Shown: positions 19,201 through 30,357, numbered from the stretch's first letter. The stretch: DNA of 64,000 bases from Leyella stercorea (GCF_021531655.1 NZ_JADYUF010000012.1:1-64000), one strand, 5' to 3'. The notes: generated by a model not told the origin, from the letters alone. Translations and numbers: made by a program.

Positions 19201-19909
19201 CGGGATCGAGCGTTTCGCTCTGCAAATTGCCTCCATAACCGTATACTTTGACACGGTCGGGATTGCTGAATCCGGCTTTGCGCATTAGTTCGGTGGTGAG
19301 CTGATATACTCCAGTTGACGGCACACGTATCTTAACCCATCGTCCGGAGTGCAACACGCTGTGCTGGGCGTAGCGGTCTTGCGGTGCAACAGCATCTGCA
19401 TGGAGGGCTTCACCCATTCGTGTAATGGAGTTAAGACGGCTTATTCGTTCTGCAACATTGCCCGTTTTGAGGTTGGCAATATTGCCTGTTTCGTTATCTG
19501 AAATAATGTTGGCGCTACGCACAGGAGTTGCCGATCGGCGCAACATAAAGCTCACCAGCACCTGCCAACGACCCTCACGCATCACTACGGGACAAAAAGT
19601 TGTGAGCAGCGAAGGCCGCTTGCGGTCCATCACAACGCTTGTTTCAAGACGAGGTTGGGCTGCGGGCAAATTGGGTTCAATGCGCTGATAGGCTTCAATG
19701 TCGGCACGTGGCATGTCGGCGTATTCTGCGTAGGCTATGCTAAAAGAATAAACCGAGTCGCGAAAATTTACTGGCAGCGACTCGGTATGACTGAATATGG
19801 GCAGCACAGAGTCGACCCTCACCTCCTTGGCTGTGAGATTATAGAACTTCTGGGCACTTGCCTGAACAGCGGCAAGAATCAGGGTCAAGACTATGTATAT
19901 GTTGCGCAT
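16286..19909 (-). CDS. porU: T9SS sortase-like C25 peptidase PorU
   Basis: PorU removes the C-terminal signal of type IX cargo and links the protein to lipopolysaccharide at the cell surface. The 1207-residue product has a signal peptide (ending near ASAQ), a gingipain-type C25 domain, and Ig-like modules. Catalytic residues are visible: His718 in YTGHGSEHQ and Cys751 in TVGCDFMPF. The C-terminus contains a sorting-domain-like module (GRLLWRHDE... DTGVYLYRVR). It directly precedes porV on the same strand. Assignment is firm from length, motifs and context. Confidence 0.94.
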   Translation of the reverse strand: MRNIYIVLTLILAAVQASAQKFYNLTAKEVRVDSVLPIFSHTESLPVNFRDSVYSFSIAYAEYADMPRADIEAYQRIEPNLPAAQPRLETSVVMDRKRPSLLTTFCPVVMREGRWQVLVSFMLRRSATPVRSANIISDNETGNIANLKTGNVAERISRLNSITRMGEALHADAVAPQDRYAQHSVLHSGRWVKIRVPSTGVYQLTTELMRKAGFSNPDRVKVYGYGGNLQSETLDPDYLIATDDLHEVPTCTIGSRRMMFARGPVSWSSNDAMRRTRNPYSDYGYYFLTDDGTEPQKLDSADFVSTFYPSADYYHDLYEVDGFSWHHGGRNLYDSRQVQSGDSLVLTFEAPEKALTGRLMANVTSGGSTSVEIRLNGRRLGTLNTTVSEPLYVYGFQSSGTYDIACDESLKRQTISLHVLNGEPMRLDFVSLTWNTPHQLGNLATDALPVPEYVYAITNQDHHSDPQADMVIIIPTSQKLLAQARRLKQLHENTDGMRVNIVPADELYNEFSSGTPDASAYRRYLKMLYDRATTAADQPKYLVLFGSCMWDNRMLTSECRKMKADDYLLAYESEESFDKRLSYVDDSFYGMLDDGEGLRPLYVDKVDVAVGRFPVTTAADAKTMVDKIESYMKNAGGAAWLNEIMFMGDDGDDNRHMKDADVVAEQVIAENPALRVNKVMWDSYPAVIQTSGVTYPGASKAIMRQQNKGALIMDYTGHGSEHQFSHENVLFLKDFREFSNTNMPLWVTVGCDFMPFDAPVDNIGVTAVLNDKGGVAAFIGSTRTVYSTYNAELHSPLMRFLLSHDDDGRALPIGEALRRAKNTASYKRLAENSRQFSLLGDPAMRLWNPRPLMVIDSIGDVDVAKGGKAAMRAGALVKVKGHIEGMETFAGTATLLVRDRNETVLCYNNQNAADQPMEFNDRKAMLYNGESKVVDGKFEFTFAVPKDISYSDEEGLINVFAIDDAHTKVVNGYCNSFTVGGSDIADNDSIGPSVYCYLNSPSFQNGDRVNPTPYFVAEITDRDGINAAGAGVGHDMQLVIDGKTELTYTLNDNFQYDFGSYTTGSTYYCLPQLEEGEHRLKFTAWDILNNPTTQELRFRVARGLKPTFSISCTNNPASTSTTFVIANDRTGSNVDVRIEVLDMSGRLLWRHDESGVSTASAYTVDWNLKLDNGQQLDTGVYLYRVRLASDGASRMSKAKKLIVVGNK

Positions 19910-19924
19910 ATTCGTTTACTATTG

Positions 19925-20542
19925 TTATTTGCAATTGAATTCGAGCACCTTGCGGTCCTCAATATATCCCTCAAGATGGTCATCGATGTGTACGGGTCCG
20001 ACTCCGGCAGGCGTTCCTGTATACAGAATGTCACCGGTCTTGAGCGTGAAATACTGTGATATGTAGGCTATCAACTGGTCGACACGATAGAGCATATCGC
20101 TCGTGCATCCCTCCTGAACGGTGTTGCCGTTGATGTCGAGATGGAAGTGCAGGGCCTGAATATCACGGAATTTGTCCAGCGAAACCCATTCGCCCAGGGC
20201 GGCGCTTCCGTCAAATCCCTTGCACAAATCCCAAGGTTTGCCTCCCGCACGCAGTTTCTTCTGCAGCTCGCGAGCCGTAAAATCGATGCCGACGGTAACG
20301 GCATCGTAATAGCGATGGGCAAAACGCTCGGAAATATTCTTGCCCAACTTGCTGATGCGCACTACGATTTCGGTCTCGTAATCGATGCGTCCCATGTGGT
20401 CGGGAATAAAGAACGGCTTGTGATCCTTGAGCACTGCCGAGTCGGCCTTGGTGAAAATGACCGGTTCTTCTGGTTTAAATAACGAGCCATGAAGCTCTTT
20501 ATTGTGTTCAAGGTAGTTCATACCTACGGCAAAAATCTTCAT
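19925..20542 (-). CDS. Fumarylacetoacetate hydrolase (FAH) family protein
   Basis: This compact FAH-fold protein of 205 residues may be a 2-keto-acid hydrolase, decarboxylase or acylpyruvase. The start at MKIFAVGMNYLEHNKEL is chosen because an upstream in-frame ATG (20605) lies inside the terminator hairpin region. Metal-binding acidic residues of the family are visible in the DYETEIVVRISKLGKN stretch, and TGDILYTGTPAGVGP is the characteristic C-terminal motif. It lies 15 bases upstream of porU on the same strand and may be co-transcribed. The substrate is unknown. Confidence 0.88.
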   Translation of the reverse strand: MKIFAVGMNYLEHNKELHGSLFKPEEPVIFTKADSAVLKDHKPFFIPDHMGRIDYETEIVVRISKLGKNISERFAHRYYDAVTVGIDFTARELQKKLRAGGKPWDLCKGFDGSAALGEWVSLDKFRDIQALHFHLDINGNTVQEGCTSDMLYRVDQLIAYISQYFTLKTGDILYTGTPAGVGPVHIDDHLEGYIEDRKVLEFNCK

Positions 20543-20603
20543 TTTATTTAAGTTGACAAGTTGACGTGCTGACGAAATCTTCGCAACAACGTCGATATTA
20601 AAC

Positions 20604-20640
20604 AAAAAGCCGTGAAAGAGTTTTCACTCCTCACGGCTCC
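20604..20640 (-). terminator. Terminator after tsf
   Basis: On the minus strand GAGCCGTGA / TCACGGCT form the outer stem with an inner GAGTGAAAACTC hairpin, followed by TTTTTG. It lies about 33 bases past the tsf stop and ends the ribosomal cluster. Confidence 0.85.
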
Positions 20641-20672
20641 TATATAATATATGTGTAATTGAGTTATTTCAA

Positions 20673-21668
20673 TTACTCAGCAGCAAGAGTGAAGCGCTTG
20701 TAAGCAACGATCTTCAGCTCCTTGTCCTGCTTCTTGAGGTAGTCAGCAACGCTCTGCTTGTCGCCGTCGCCGAACTGGAACTCCTGACAAACGAGGCAGT
20801 TCTCCTTAAGGAACTTGCCAACACGACCCTTAGCGATGTTCTGAATCATGTTCTCGTTGAGATTAGCAGCCTTCTCTGCAGAAACGGTCTCCTTGATCTC
20901 GCGGAACTTAGCAACGTCCTCAGCTGTGATCCAGCCCTTGCCCTGGTTAGACTCGATGTGGTCCTCAGAGTCGAAGTGGTTAGGATTGAGGCCAGCCTTC
21001 TTAACAGCTACCTCTACAGCCTTCTCGATCTGCTCTTCCTTAGTCTTCTGAACAGCAACCTTGTACTCTTCATCCTTAACTTCCTCAGGTACTGAAGCCT
21101 CGTCAAGAGCGATAGGCTTCATAGCAGCAACCTGCATAGCTATCTTGTGACCAGCCTCCTCGTTGTTCTGATTGAGCTGTACCATGGTGCAGAGAGTGTG
21201 CTTGCCCATGTGGTCGTAAACCTCAATGTTCTCACCCTCGAGAACGTTGTAGCCGTCAAGCTCCATCTTCTCGCCAGTGATACCTGAGCGCTGTGTAACA
21301 GCAGCCTGAACGTCAGCCTCACCGAACTTGAGAGCCTTAACCTCGTCGAGAGTATGAGCCTTAGCGGCGATAGCAGCGTCGAGGATGTCAGAAGTCAGCT
21401 GGATGAAGTCAGCACCGTTGGCAACGAAGTCAGTCTCGCACTTCAAAGCGATCATAGCAGCGAATCCGTCAACGTTCTTAACGAGTACACAACCGTTTGA
21501 AGTCTCGCGGTCTGAACGCTTTGCAGCGATAGCGAGTCCACGCTCACGGAGCAACTCCTTTGCCTTATCGAAATCACCTTCAGCCTCAGTCAGAGCCTTC
21601 TTTACGTCAGCAAGACCAGCACCTGTCATGGCACGAAGTTTCTTGATGTCTTCAATTGAAATAGCCAT
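20673..21668 (-). CDS. tsf: Translation elongation factor Ts
   Basis: EF-Ts recycles EF-Tu-GDP. The 331-residue product is of Bacteroidetes length and includes the UBA-like N-terminus (IKKLRAMTGAGLADVKKAL) and the core repeats. The start is taken at MAISIEDIKKL; an ATG two codons earlier (21674) is also possible. It follows rpsB by about 140 bases, as in most bacteria, and ends in a terminator at 20604-20640. Confidence 0.96.
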   Translation of the reverse strand: MAISIEDIKKLRAMTGAGLADVKKALTEAEGDFDKAKELLRERGLAIAAKRSDRETSNGCVLVKNVDGFAAMIALKCETDFVANGADFIQLTSDILDAAIAAKAHTLDEVKALKFGEADVQAAVTQRSGITGEKMELDGYNVLEGENIEVYDHMGKHTLCTMVQLNQNNEEAGHKIAMQVAAMKPIALDEASVPEEVKDEEYKVAVQKTKEEQIEKAVEVAVKKAGLNPNHFDSEDHIESNQGKGWITAEDVAKFREIKETVSAEKAANLNENMIQNIAKGRVGKFLKENCLVCQEFQFGDGDKQSVADYLKKQDKELKIVAYKRFTLAAE

Positions 21669-21812
21669 AGTCATTTATTATTTATTAATTGTTAGTTATT
21701 TAATATATGCTTGATTTGGTGTAATCGTCTTTAACCCAAAAATCGGAAATTCTCCATTCTAAAACCTTGGATTTACGAATTAAAGAATTTCCGATCTTTA
21801 TGTTATGTAAGA

Positions 21813-22601
21813 TTACTCTGCTGCGTTCTCAGCAGGAGTTTCCTCCTTGCGAGCCTTGCGAGGAGCCTTGCCCTCTTTCTGCTCAGCAGCTGCCTTCTCG
21901 TCAGCCTTTTCTACCTTACGCTCCTCAAGACCCTCTGCGATAGCACCGCAGCAAGCTGAGAGAACTACGTCGATAGAATCCTTAGCGTCGTCGTTAGCAG
22001 GGATGATATAGTCGATGTTGCGTGGGTCAGAGTTGGTATCTACCATGGCGAACACTGGGATGCCGAGGCGGTTAGCCTCCTTAACGGCGATGTTCTCCTT
22101 CATCACGTCAACAACGAACAAAGCGCTCGGGAGGCGTGTAAGGTCAGCGATAGAACCGAGGTTCTTCTCCAACTTAGCACGCTGGCGTGTCACCTGCAGA
22201 AGCTCGCGCTTAGAGAGCTTTGAGAAAGTTCCGTCGTTCATGAGCTTGTCGATGTTCGCCATTTTCTTAACAGCCTTGCGGATTGTCGGGAAGTTGGTGA
22301 GCATACCGCCCGGCCAACGCTCGATAACGTAAGGCATATTCACGCTCGCTGCCTTCTCGGCTACGATGTCCTTAGCTTGTTTTTTAGTAGCGACGAACAG
22401 GATCTTCTTGCCTGACTTTGCGATCTGCTTCAAAGCCTCAGCAGCCTCGTCAACCTTAGCTACTGTCTTGTGCAAATCGATGATATGAATGCCGTTGCGC
22501 TCCATGAAGATATAAGGAGCCATTGCGGGATTCCACTTACGACGGAGGTGGCCAAAGTGACAGCCTGCCTCTAACAACTGGTCAAAATTAGTTCTTGACA
22601 T
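21813..22601 (-). CDS. rpsB: 30S ribosomal protein S2
   Basis: S2 binds the 30S head-body junction. The chosen start is at MSRTNFDQLLEAGCHFGH, which matches the family N-terminus. The open frame extends 50 codons further upstream, but that part is translated 7-bp repeat (QFKTQNSKLK-like) and should not be annotated. The 262-residue product carries a charged Lys/Glu/Ala-rich C-terminal tail, common in this phylum. It lies between rpsI and tsf. Confidence 0.96.
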   Translation of the reverse strand: MSRTNFDQLLEAGCHFGHLRRKWNPAMAPYIFMERNGIHIIDLHKTVAKVDEAAEALKQIAKSGKKILFVATKKQAKDIVAEKAASVNMPYVIERWPGGMLTNFPTIRKAVKKMANIDKLMNDGTFSKLSKRELLQVTRQRAKLEKNLGSIADLTRLPSALFVVDVMKENIAVKEANRLGIPVFAMVDTNSDPRNIDYIIPANDDAKDSIDVVLSACCGAIAEGLEERKVEKADEKAAAEQKEGKAPRKARKEETPAENAAE

Positions 22602-22672
22602 TTCTTTGTTCTTGTTAATTTGTTTACTTTCCTTTGAGTTAAATTGAACCAGCCCACGAGTAACGACATGTC

Positions 22673-22800
22673 GAGTTTTGAGTTTTGAATTTTGAGTTTT
22701 GAATTGATCGGCTTCGCCGATTATGAATTTTGAAGTTTTTGAATTATTCAATTCCTGACTCCTAACTTCTAATTCCTCATTCCAAATTCCTCATTCTCTT
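22673..22800. repeat. Heptad repeat tract upstream of rpsB
   Basis: RTTTTGA units flank a GC hairpin (ATCGGCTTCGCCGAT) at about 22706-22721. They are followed by AATTCCTCATTCC-like repeats to about 22800. The tract is in the rpsI-rpsB gap and accounts for the spurious N-terminal extension of the rpsB frame. Confidence 0.85.
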
Positions 22801-22890
22801 CTTCGGTCTTGCGGGTTTGGATGCTAAACTTTGGAGATATGCTAAGCCACACATATATATAAATAAGGTGTCCCAGCCATTCTCCATATT

Positions 22891-23277
22891 TTAACGCTTG
22901 CTGAACTGGAAGCGACGGCGAGCCTTCGGCTGACCCGGCTTCTTACGCTCAACCTCACGAGAATCGCGAGTGAGGAAGCCCTGACCCTTAAGAGTCTTCT
23001 TGTCCTCAGCGTCAACCTTTACAAGTGCGCGGGCGATAGCGAGGCGAAGAGCCTGGCTCTGACCGGTGAAACCGCCACCGTCGAGGTTGCACTTGATATC
23101 ATATTTCTCTTCCACACCGAGCAGGAGCAGCGGCTGCTTAACCACATACTGCAGAATTGCTGATGGGAAGTACTTTGCGAGTTCTACCTTATTGATTGTG
23201 ATCTTACCGGTGCCCTCTGTGAGATAAACACGAGCTACGGCACTCTTACGGCGACCAATTGCATTTATCATTTCCAT
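22891..23277 (-). CDS. rpsI: 30S ribosomal protein S9
   Basis: The 128-residue S9 ends in the conserved basic tail KARRRFQFSKR that reaches the P-site tRNA. The N-terminus (INAIGRRKSAVARVYL) and GGGFTGQSQALRLAIARAL motif are typical. It follows rplM by ten bases, the universal L13-S9 pair. Confidence 0.97.
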   Translation of the reverse strand: MEMINAIGRRKSAVARVYLTEGTGKITINKVELAKYFPSAILQYVVKQPLLLLGVEEKYDIKCNLDGGGFTGQSQALRLAIARALVKVDAEDKKTLKGQGFLTRDSREVERKKPGQPKARRRFQFSKR

Positions 23278-23287
23278 CTTCTATTCT

Positions 23288-23749
23288 TTATTTATACTGG
23301 TTAATATCAATTGCCTTAGGCTGCTGTGCCTCGTGCTTGTGCTCTGTACCATCGTAGATGTAGAGGTTGTCAAGCAGACGACGGCCGAGAGGACCCTTGG
23401 GGAGCATACCCTTCACAGCGTGACGGATAATCTTGTCCATTCCGTCAGGACGCTTGCGGAGCTCTGCCGGAGTGTTGAAGCGCTGTCCACCAGGATAGCC
23501 AGTATAACGTGTGTAAACCTTGTCTGTTTCCTTCTTGCCAGTGAAAACAGCCTTGGCTGCGTTGATGATGATAACGTTGTCACCACAGTCCACGTGGGGA
23601 GTGAATGACGGCTTGTACTTTCCGCGGATGAGCTTTGCTACTTTAGAGCAGAGACGACCTACTACCTGGTCTGTGGCATCGATTACCACCCACTCCTTCT
23701 TAGCTGTTTCCTTGTTTACGGAAATAGTCTTGTAACTTAAAGTGTTCAT
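23288..23749 (-). CDS. rplM: 50S ribosomal protein L13
   Basis: The 153-residue L13 carries the family motifs (WVVIDATDQVVGRL, GDNVIIINA, MLPKGPLGRR). It is first in the rplM-rpsI-rpsB-tsf series, and a roughly 140-base leader with several hairpins precedes it, which may be the site of autoregulation. Confidence 0.97.
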   Translation of the reverse strand: MNTLSYKTISVNKETAKKEWVVIDATDQVVGRLCSKVAKLIRGKYKPSFTPHVDCGDNVIIINAAKAVFTGKKETDKVYTRYTGYPGGQRFNTPAELRKRPDGMDKIIRHAVKGMLPKGPLGRRLLDNLYIYDGTEHKHEAQQPKAIDINQYK

Positions 23750-23904
23750 TGTTTAATTTAAAAATTACTACTAAAAAACGTTTTATTTTTATTGCACGAG
23801 CGATTCACTAACCACGCCGTTTGGCCTTTTCTATAACGAGCGCTATTAACACCCTCATGCAGGGGACTCTAAGTGTATCCCCAAATAATCGGTCCGCAAA
23901 ATTA
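23750..23904 (-). promoter_or_regulatory. rplM promoter and structured leader
   Basis: On the minus strand a TAATTTTG promoter element is at 23897-23904. The following leader can form GGGGATAC...GTCCCC, CCCTGCATGAGGG, and a longer pairing between GCGCTCG- and CGCTCGTGC-containing segments before an AT-rich run to the ATG. Ribosomal protein leaders of this kind often bind the encoded protein; here that is inference from foldability and position. Confidence 0.5.
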
Positions 23905-24088
23905 CTCATTTTTTATTATATAGAGAAATGATGCTTTTAAGCACACTGTATATTTACATTTATTTAACAGAACTGTGTTGTTTTCTGCCTTCTTTCATCG
24001 CGTTACCTATATATATAATAAGGTATAGATATGTATACTGATAGACGTATGTATATATATAAAATGACCCATGGAACAGTAGCATTTC

Positions 24089-24191
24089 AAATGTAGCCCT
24101 TTTGGCCTGTAAAAGGATTCGTTTTGCCCTGTAAAAGGAGTCCTTTTGGCTTGCAAAAGGAGTCCTTTTGCAAGCCAAAAGGGCTACATTT
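24089..24191. repeat. 22-bp palindromic array C (5 units)
   Basis: Units begin at 24089, 24111, 24133, 24155 and 24177. Two central cores are the perfect palindrome AAAAGGAGTCCTTTT. The outer units are mirrored (AAATGTAGCCC at one edge, GGGCTACATTT at the other), and spacers GGCTTGC and GCAAGCC are reverse complements, so the right half folds back on itself. It is 33 bases past the stop of the YhcH-family gene and upstream of the rplM promoter. Confidence 0.92.
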
Positions 24192-24223
24192 GTTTTACGA
24201 TTGGATTTTTGTTCCCTTGCGGT

Positions 24224-24850
24224 TTACTTGTCCTTATACTCCACCTTCACCACGACGACGCGGATATTCTGATCGGCCTTGTCGGTCTTTATCTTCGCGA
24301 TGTGCCAGTCGCCAGGGAAGAATATGAAGAATTTGTCGGGAGTCGAGTCGACGAAGAGGGTCTTGTCCACTTCGTAATCGTAGTTGATGATGTCGGGACG
24401 ATACGGTGCCTTGGCTCGGCTTGTAACGTGGTCGAGCAGTCCGAAGCGCTCGCTGCCCTTCACGACATACTGGAAGTCGACATACTGACGATGGCTTTCG
24501 GTGCCGCGTTTTTCAAGGTCGCCATTCTCGCCGTCCTCCACATTGGCCTTCATTGTAGTTCCGGGGATGGGGTGTTGGCCTGCGGGCAGAGCCATAAGGT
24601 CGGTCTTAGCGAGCCATGCGAAGAGAGCTTTCCATTGCGGGTTGCGCTTATATTGTGTGTAGAATTCGGCAGCGTTGACAGTTTCGTGAGGCGAAGCTGC
24701 CGTAAATCCGTTGCGCCACTTGTCTGAGTTTTTCCACTTGATAGCCTTCTTCTCGAGTTTCTTGTCCTGGCACGGCTGCGTATACACGCCTTGAGCCATT
24801 GCGCTGAGCGACAGCACCAGGGCTGCAATCAATGTCAATAGTCTGATCAT
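24224..24850 (-). CDS. Secreted YhcH/YjgK/YiaL (DUF386) family protein
   Basis: This 208-residue protein has a signal peptide (ending near AMAQ) and a cupin-like DUF386 domain. E. coli relatives YhcH and YiaL are linked to sialic acid or sugar-acid metabolism, but the reaction is not settled. Conserved stretches include HRQYVDFQYVVKGSERFG and FFIFFPGDWHIAKI, the latter with a probable metal-binding His. The signal peptide suggests a periplasmic role in glycan use, which is inference. It lies alone, upstream of array C. Confidence 0.85.
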   Translation of the reverse strand: MIRLLTLIAALVLSLSAMAQGVYTQPCQDKKLEKKAIKWKNSDKWRNGFTAASPHETVNAAEFYTQYKRNPQWKALFAWLAKTDLMALPAGQHPIPGTTMKANVEDGENGDLEKRGTESHRQYVDFQYVVKGSERFGLLDHVTSRAKAPYRPDIINYDYEVDKTLFVDSTPDKFFIFFPGDWHIAKIKTDKADQNIRVVVVKVEYKDK

Positions 24851-24900
24851 AATACTTTGTTTTTAGTTTTTAGAAAATGCTGTACGGATGTGTCTATACG

Positions 24901-24934
24901 AAAAAAGGTGCGCCATTTAAATGACACACCTTTA
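24901..24934 (-). terminator. Terminator of tRNA-Tyr
   Basis: On the minus strand AAAGGTGTG / CGCACCTTT form a near-perfect stem around an ATTTAAAT loop, followed by a T-run. It lies just downstream of the tRNA. Confidence 0.85.
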
Positions 24935-24943
24935 TGTTCGTAG

Positions 24944-25025
24944 TGGGTGGTGATGGATTCGAACCACCGAAGGCATAGCCAGCAGATTTACAGTCTGCCC
25001 CATTTGGCCACTCTGGTAACCACCC
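24944..25025 (-). tRNA. tRNA-Tyr (anticodon GTA)
   Basis: The complement strand folds as a class II tRNA of 82 bases with a long variable arm. The acceptor GGGTGGT pairs with ACCACCC; the anticodon loop is CTGTAAA with GTA; the T-arm has GGTTCGAATCC. The CCA end is not encoded. Confidence 0.96.
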
Positions 25026-25045
25026 TTGCTTCTTAAAAGCGAGTG

Positions 25046-25053
25046 CAAAGGTA
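25046..25053 (-). promoter_or_regulatory. Promoter -7 element of tRNA-Tyr
   Basis: TACCTTTG on the minus strand matches TAnnTTTG. The surrounding GCGAGTGCAAAGGTAT is shared with tRNA-Val copy 2 and nearly with copy 1. No good -33 TTTG is visible. Confidence 0.6.
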
Positions 25054-25127
25054 TAAAATAAAATGGATATTACCGCACATTTTATTAAAAAAATGCATTA
25101 AAAGTAGTGTTTTTGGTTATTTTGAGC

Positions 25128-25135
25128 TATCTTTG
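25128..25135 (+). promoter_or_regulatory. Promoter -7 element of the beta-galactosidase gene
   Basis: TATCTTTG matches TAnnTTTG and lies about 54 bases upstream of the ATG. The -33 box is poor, which would suit an activated promoter. Confidence 0.5.
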
Positions 25136-25182
25136 CAACAAAATAAACAGCATTTTTCATAAACAAACCACATAAAACCTAA

Positions 25183-28494
<3,312 letters not shown>

Positions 28495-28537
28495 TCATGC
28501 CGTAAAGGAATACCATTTAGCGACAATGTAAACATAA

Positions 28538-28578
28538 AGGAGGCTATGGCAGTGATGTCATAGCCTCCTGCTTTTTTT
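28538..28578 (+). terminator. Terminator of the beta-galactosidase gene
   Basis: AGGAGGCTATG / CATAGCCTCCT form a perfect 11-bp stem with a ten-base loop, followed by GC and seven T. The stem sequence recurs in the inverted pair at 28675-28788. Confidence 0.93.
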
Positions 28579-28674
28579 ACGGGTTGTTTCTTGCGAAAAG
28601 CAAAAGGTTAATCCGATATTTCGAATGATAATGTTATAAGTCCAATCCTGTAAGTCAATTGGCAAAGGAAACAA

Positions 28675-28788
28675 TAGGAGGCTATGGCGTCCCCGCCATA
28701 GTCTGTGCAGTTTGTCCGTGCATTCTTGTTATTGATAAATTGCACTACCAGCTTGCTCAGGCTACGGCGAGGACGCCATAGCCTCCTA
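28675..28788. repeat. 27-bp inverted pair related to the upstream terminator
   Basis: Arms at 28675-28701 and 28762-28788 match in inverted orientation at 25 of 27 positions, with a 60-base middle. Each arm itself can form a CTATGGCG / CGCCATAG hairpin. The outer AGGAGGCTATG is the same as the stem of the terminator at 28538. No open frame is present; it resembles a short non-autonomous palindromic element. Confidence 0.8.
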
Positions 28789-28842
28789 CAGTTTGCACTA
28801 ATCAAAACAATAGTATCACTCCAAAGATCGGATGAGCCAAAC

Positions 28843-28968
28843 AAAATGACTCCTTTTGATGAGTAAAAGGACTCCTTTTGATGAGTAAAAGGACTCCTTT
28901 TGGAAGGTAAAAGGACTCCTTTTGAAGAGTAAAAGGATTCCTTTTGAAAGGCAAAATGACCCCTTTTG
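28843..28968. repeat. 22-bp palindromic array D (6 units)
   Basis: Units begin at 28843, 28865, 28887, 28909, 28931 and 28953. This is the only array with six units; the two edge units have AAAATGA in place of AAAAGGA. Spacers are GATGAGT, GATGAGT, GGAAGGT, GAAGAGT and GAAAGGC. It lies in the convergent gap between the beta-galactosidase and ferredoxin genes. Confidence 0.92.
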
Positions 28969-28984
28969 TAAAACATTAGTTTTT

Positions 28985-29097
28985 CACTTGCAAAGCTACC
29001 GGATTTTTCCATTTCACTTTTCACATTCACCTTCTCACTTTTCCCTTATCCTTTTGTCTCTTTTCACTAATCCCTTTGCCCTTTTCACTTTTCCATT
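28985..29097. repeat. Pyrimidine-rich CTTTTCACTTTTCC repeats
   Basis: Loosely repeated CTTTTCACTTTTCC and CCCTTTTCACT motifs fill this stretch next to array D. The period is irregular and no coding frame fits. The complement (AGTGAAAAG) resembles the GTAAAARR repeats around gldL. Confidence 0.6.
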
Positions 29098-29228
29098 TAA
29101 AAACCGTATTTGGCCTCATCCGCTACACAAGCAGAATCTTATAGCTTAGGTAAGCTAAAACGAAAAGGCGGCAAAACGCAAGCACCAGGTGCTGCGATTT
29201 GCCGCCTTGATATTTCTGTAGTAAATCC

Positions 29229-29399
29229 TTACTCGCCGAGACTGATAGCCTCCTGAGGACATACGCTTGCGCATGTGCCACACTCTGTGCAGAGATCAGG
29301 GTTGATTGAATACTTTTCGCCTTCAGAGATAGCCTCTACCGGGCACTCACCAATACATGTACCGCATGCGATGCAGTCATCGCCAATTACATAAGCCAT
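29229..29399 (-). CDS. Small 2[4Fe-4S] ferredoxin
   Basis: This 56-residue ferredoxin is an electron carrier with two four-cysteine motifs, CIACGTCIGECP and CTECGTCASVCP, each ending in Cys-Pro. The second replaces the clostridial Cys-x2-Cys-x2-Cys-x3-Cys spacing without change, so both clusters are expected to be 4Fe-4S. It begins at MAYVIGDDC, has its own promoter (29454-29461) and stands alone, like the abundant single-gene ferredoxins of Bacteroidales that serve pyruvate oxidoreductase and hydrogenases. Confidence 0.95.
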   Translation of the reverse strand: MAYVIGDDCIACGTCIGECPVEAISEGEKYSINPDLCTECGTCASVCPQEAISLGE

Positions 29400-29453
29400 A
29401 ATTAAATTCTATTTAAATGTTATTAATGTTATACTACCTATATTTAGATGATG

Positions 29454-29461
29454 CAAAGATA
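29454..29461 (-). promoter_or_regulatory. Promoter -7 element of the ferredoxin gene
   Basis: TATCTTTG on the minus strand matches TAnnTTTG. A TTTG lies at 29484-29487 with a 22-base spacer, slightly longer than the usual 19-21. The leader is about 55 bases. Confidence 0.6.
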
Positions 29462-29601
29462 GCGTTTTTCTTCGAAATACCTACAAATAGGTAATGACTT
29501 TAACTTATTTACACATTTCACGCCGTTTTGCCACTTCTGTATTGCAATTTTTGATGACAAGCCAAAGCAATAACATCCGCCAAACTGCGTTATATATCAA
29601 T

Positions 29602-30357
29602 ATGAGACTCGCAGCTATACTGTTATTTCTATCGTCCATGCCCTACATGATTGGCGGCATGGCTCACGCACAGATACGTACGGTTCAGAACCGCCCGTAT
29701 ACCGACTTGCGCCCGTTTCACTTCGGTGTCGTTGTGGGCACACACTTGCAGGATATGGAACTGACAAACGTCGGACCGCAGACGTATATAGGTGAAGACG
29801 GACAGGAGCATCAGGCGCTTGTCACGGTCGACCAGAGCCGTTGGGACCCTGGCATCAACGTCGGTGTGCTGGGCGAAGCACGCCTTACGGAGCATTTTCA
29901 GGTACGTGTGGCACCGATGATGTATTTCGGTTCGCGCCACATAGTGTTCCATGACTTGGGCAAGACCGATGCCGACGGACGTGCCGAGGAATCGCGCCAG
30001 GACATCAAGTCGGCTTACATATCGTGTTCGGCGGACGTGATTTTCGCCGCACCGCGCTTCAACAACCATCGACCTTACCTCATGGCGGGAGTGGCTCCGA
30101 TGATAAATCTCAACACAAAGCGCAGCGACAATCTGCGTCTGAAGCGCTACACCATGGCGGTAGAGGCTGGCGTGGGCTGCGACTTCTATCTGCCTTTCTT
30201 CAAGTTGCGCCCCGAACTTAAGTTTGTCTACGCCCTTGGCAATTCGCTCGACACCAAACATGCCGACCAACTGCGCGACAAGAATATGCTCAAGTATGCC
30301 AAGGCGGTGAGCAAGGCGAGCACGAAGATGATAGTGCTCAGCTTCTACTTCGAGTAG
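29602..30357 (+). CDS. porT: T9SS outer-membrane protein PorT
   Basis: PorT is an outer-membrane beta-barrel needed for type IX secretion, apparently in assembly of the translocon. The start at 29602 gives a clear signal peptide (MRLAAILLFLSSMPYM) ending near AHAQ; the frame is open 36 codons further upstream but that part does not look like a leader. The mature protein begins with FHFGVVVGTHLQDMEL, the family hallmark, and ends in alternating strands with a final aromatic. It is 251 residues and converges on gldH. Confidence 0.86.
   Translation: MRLAAILLFLSSMPYMIGGMAHAQIRTVQNRPYTDLRPFHFGVVVGTHLQDMELTNVGPQTYIGEDGQEHQALVTVDQSRWDPGINVGVLGEARLTEHFQVRVAPMMYFGSRHIVFHDLGKTDADGRAEESRQDIKSAYISCSADVIFAAPRFNNHRPYLMAGVAPMINLNTKRSDNLRLKRYTMAVEAGVGCDFYLPFFKLRPELKFVYALGNSLDTKHADQLRDKNMLKYAKAVSKASTKMIVLSFYFE

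Noticed and set aside
24944..25025. A riboswitch between the YhcH gene and the beta-galactosidase gene
   Set aside because: The structured region is fully explained by tRNA-Tyr and its terminator.
28495..29228. Insertion sequence in the gap after the beta-galactosidase gene
   Set aside because: There are inverted arms but no transposase frame or target-site duplication; it is better described as small palindromic repeats.
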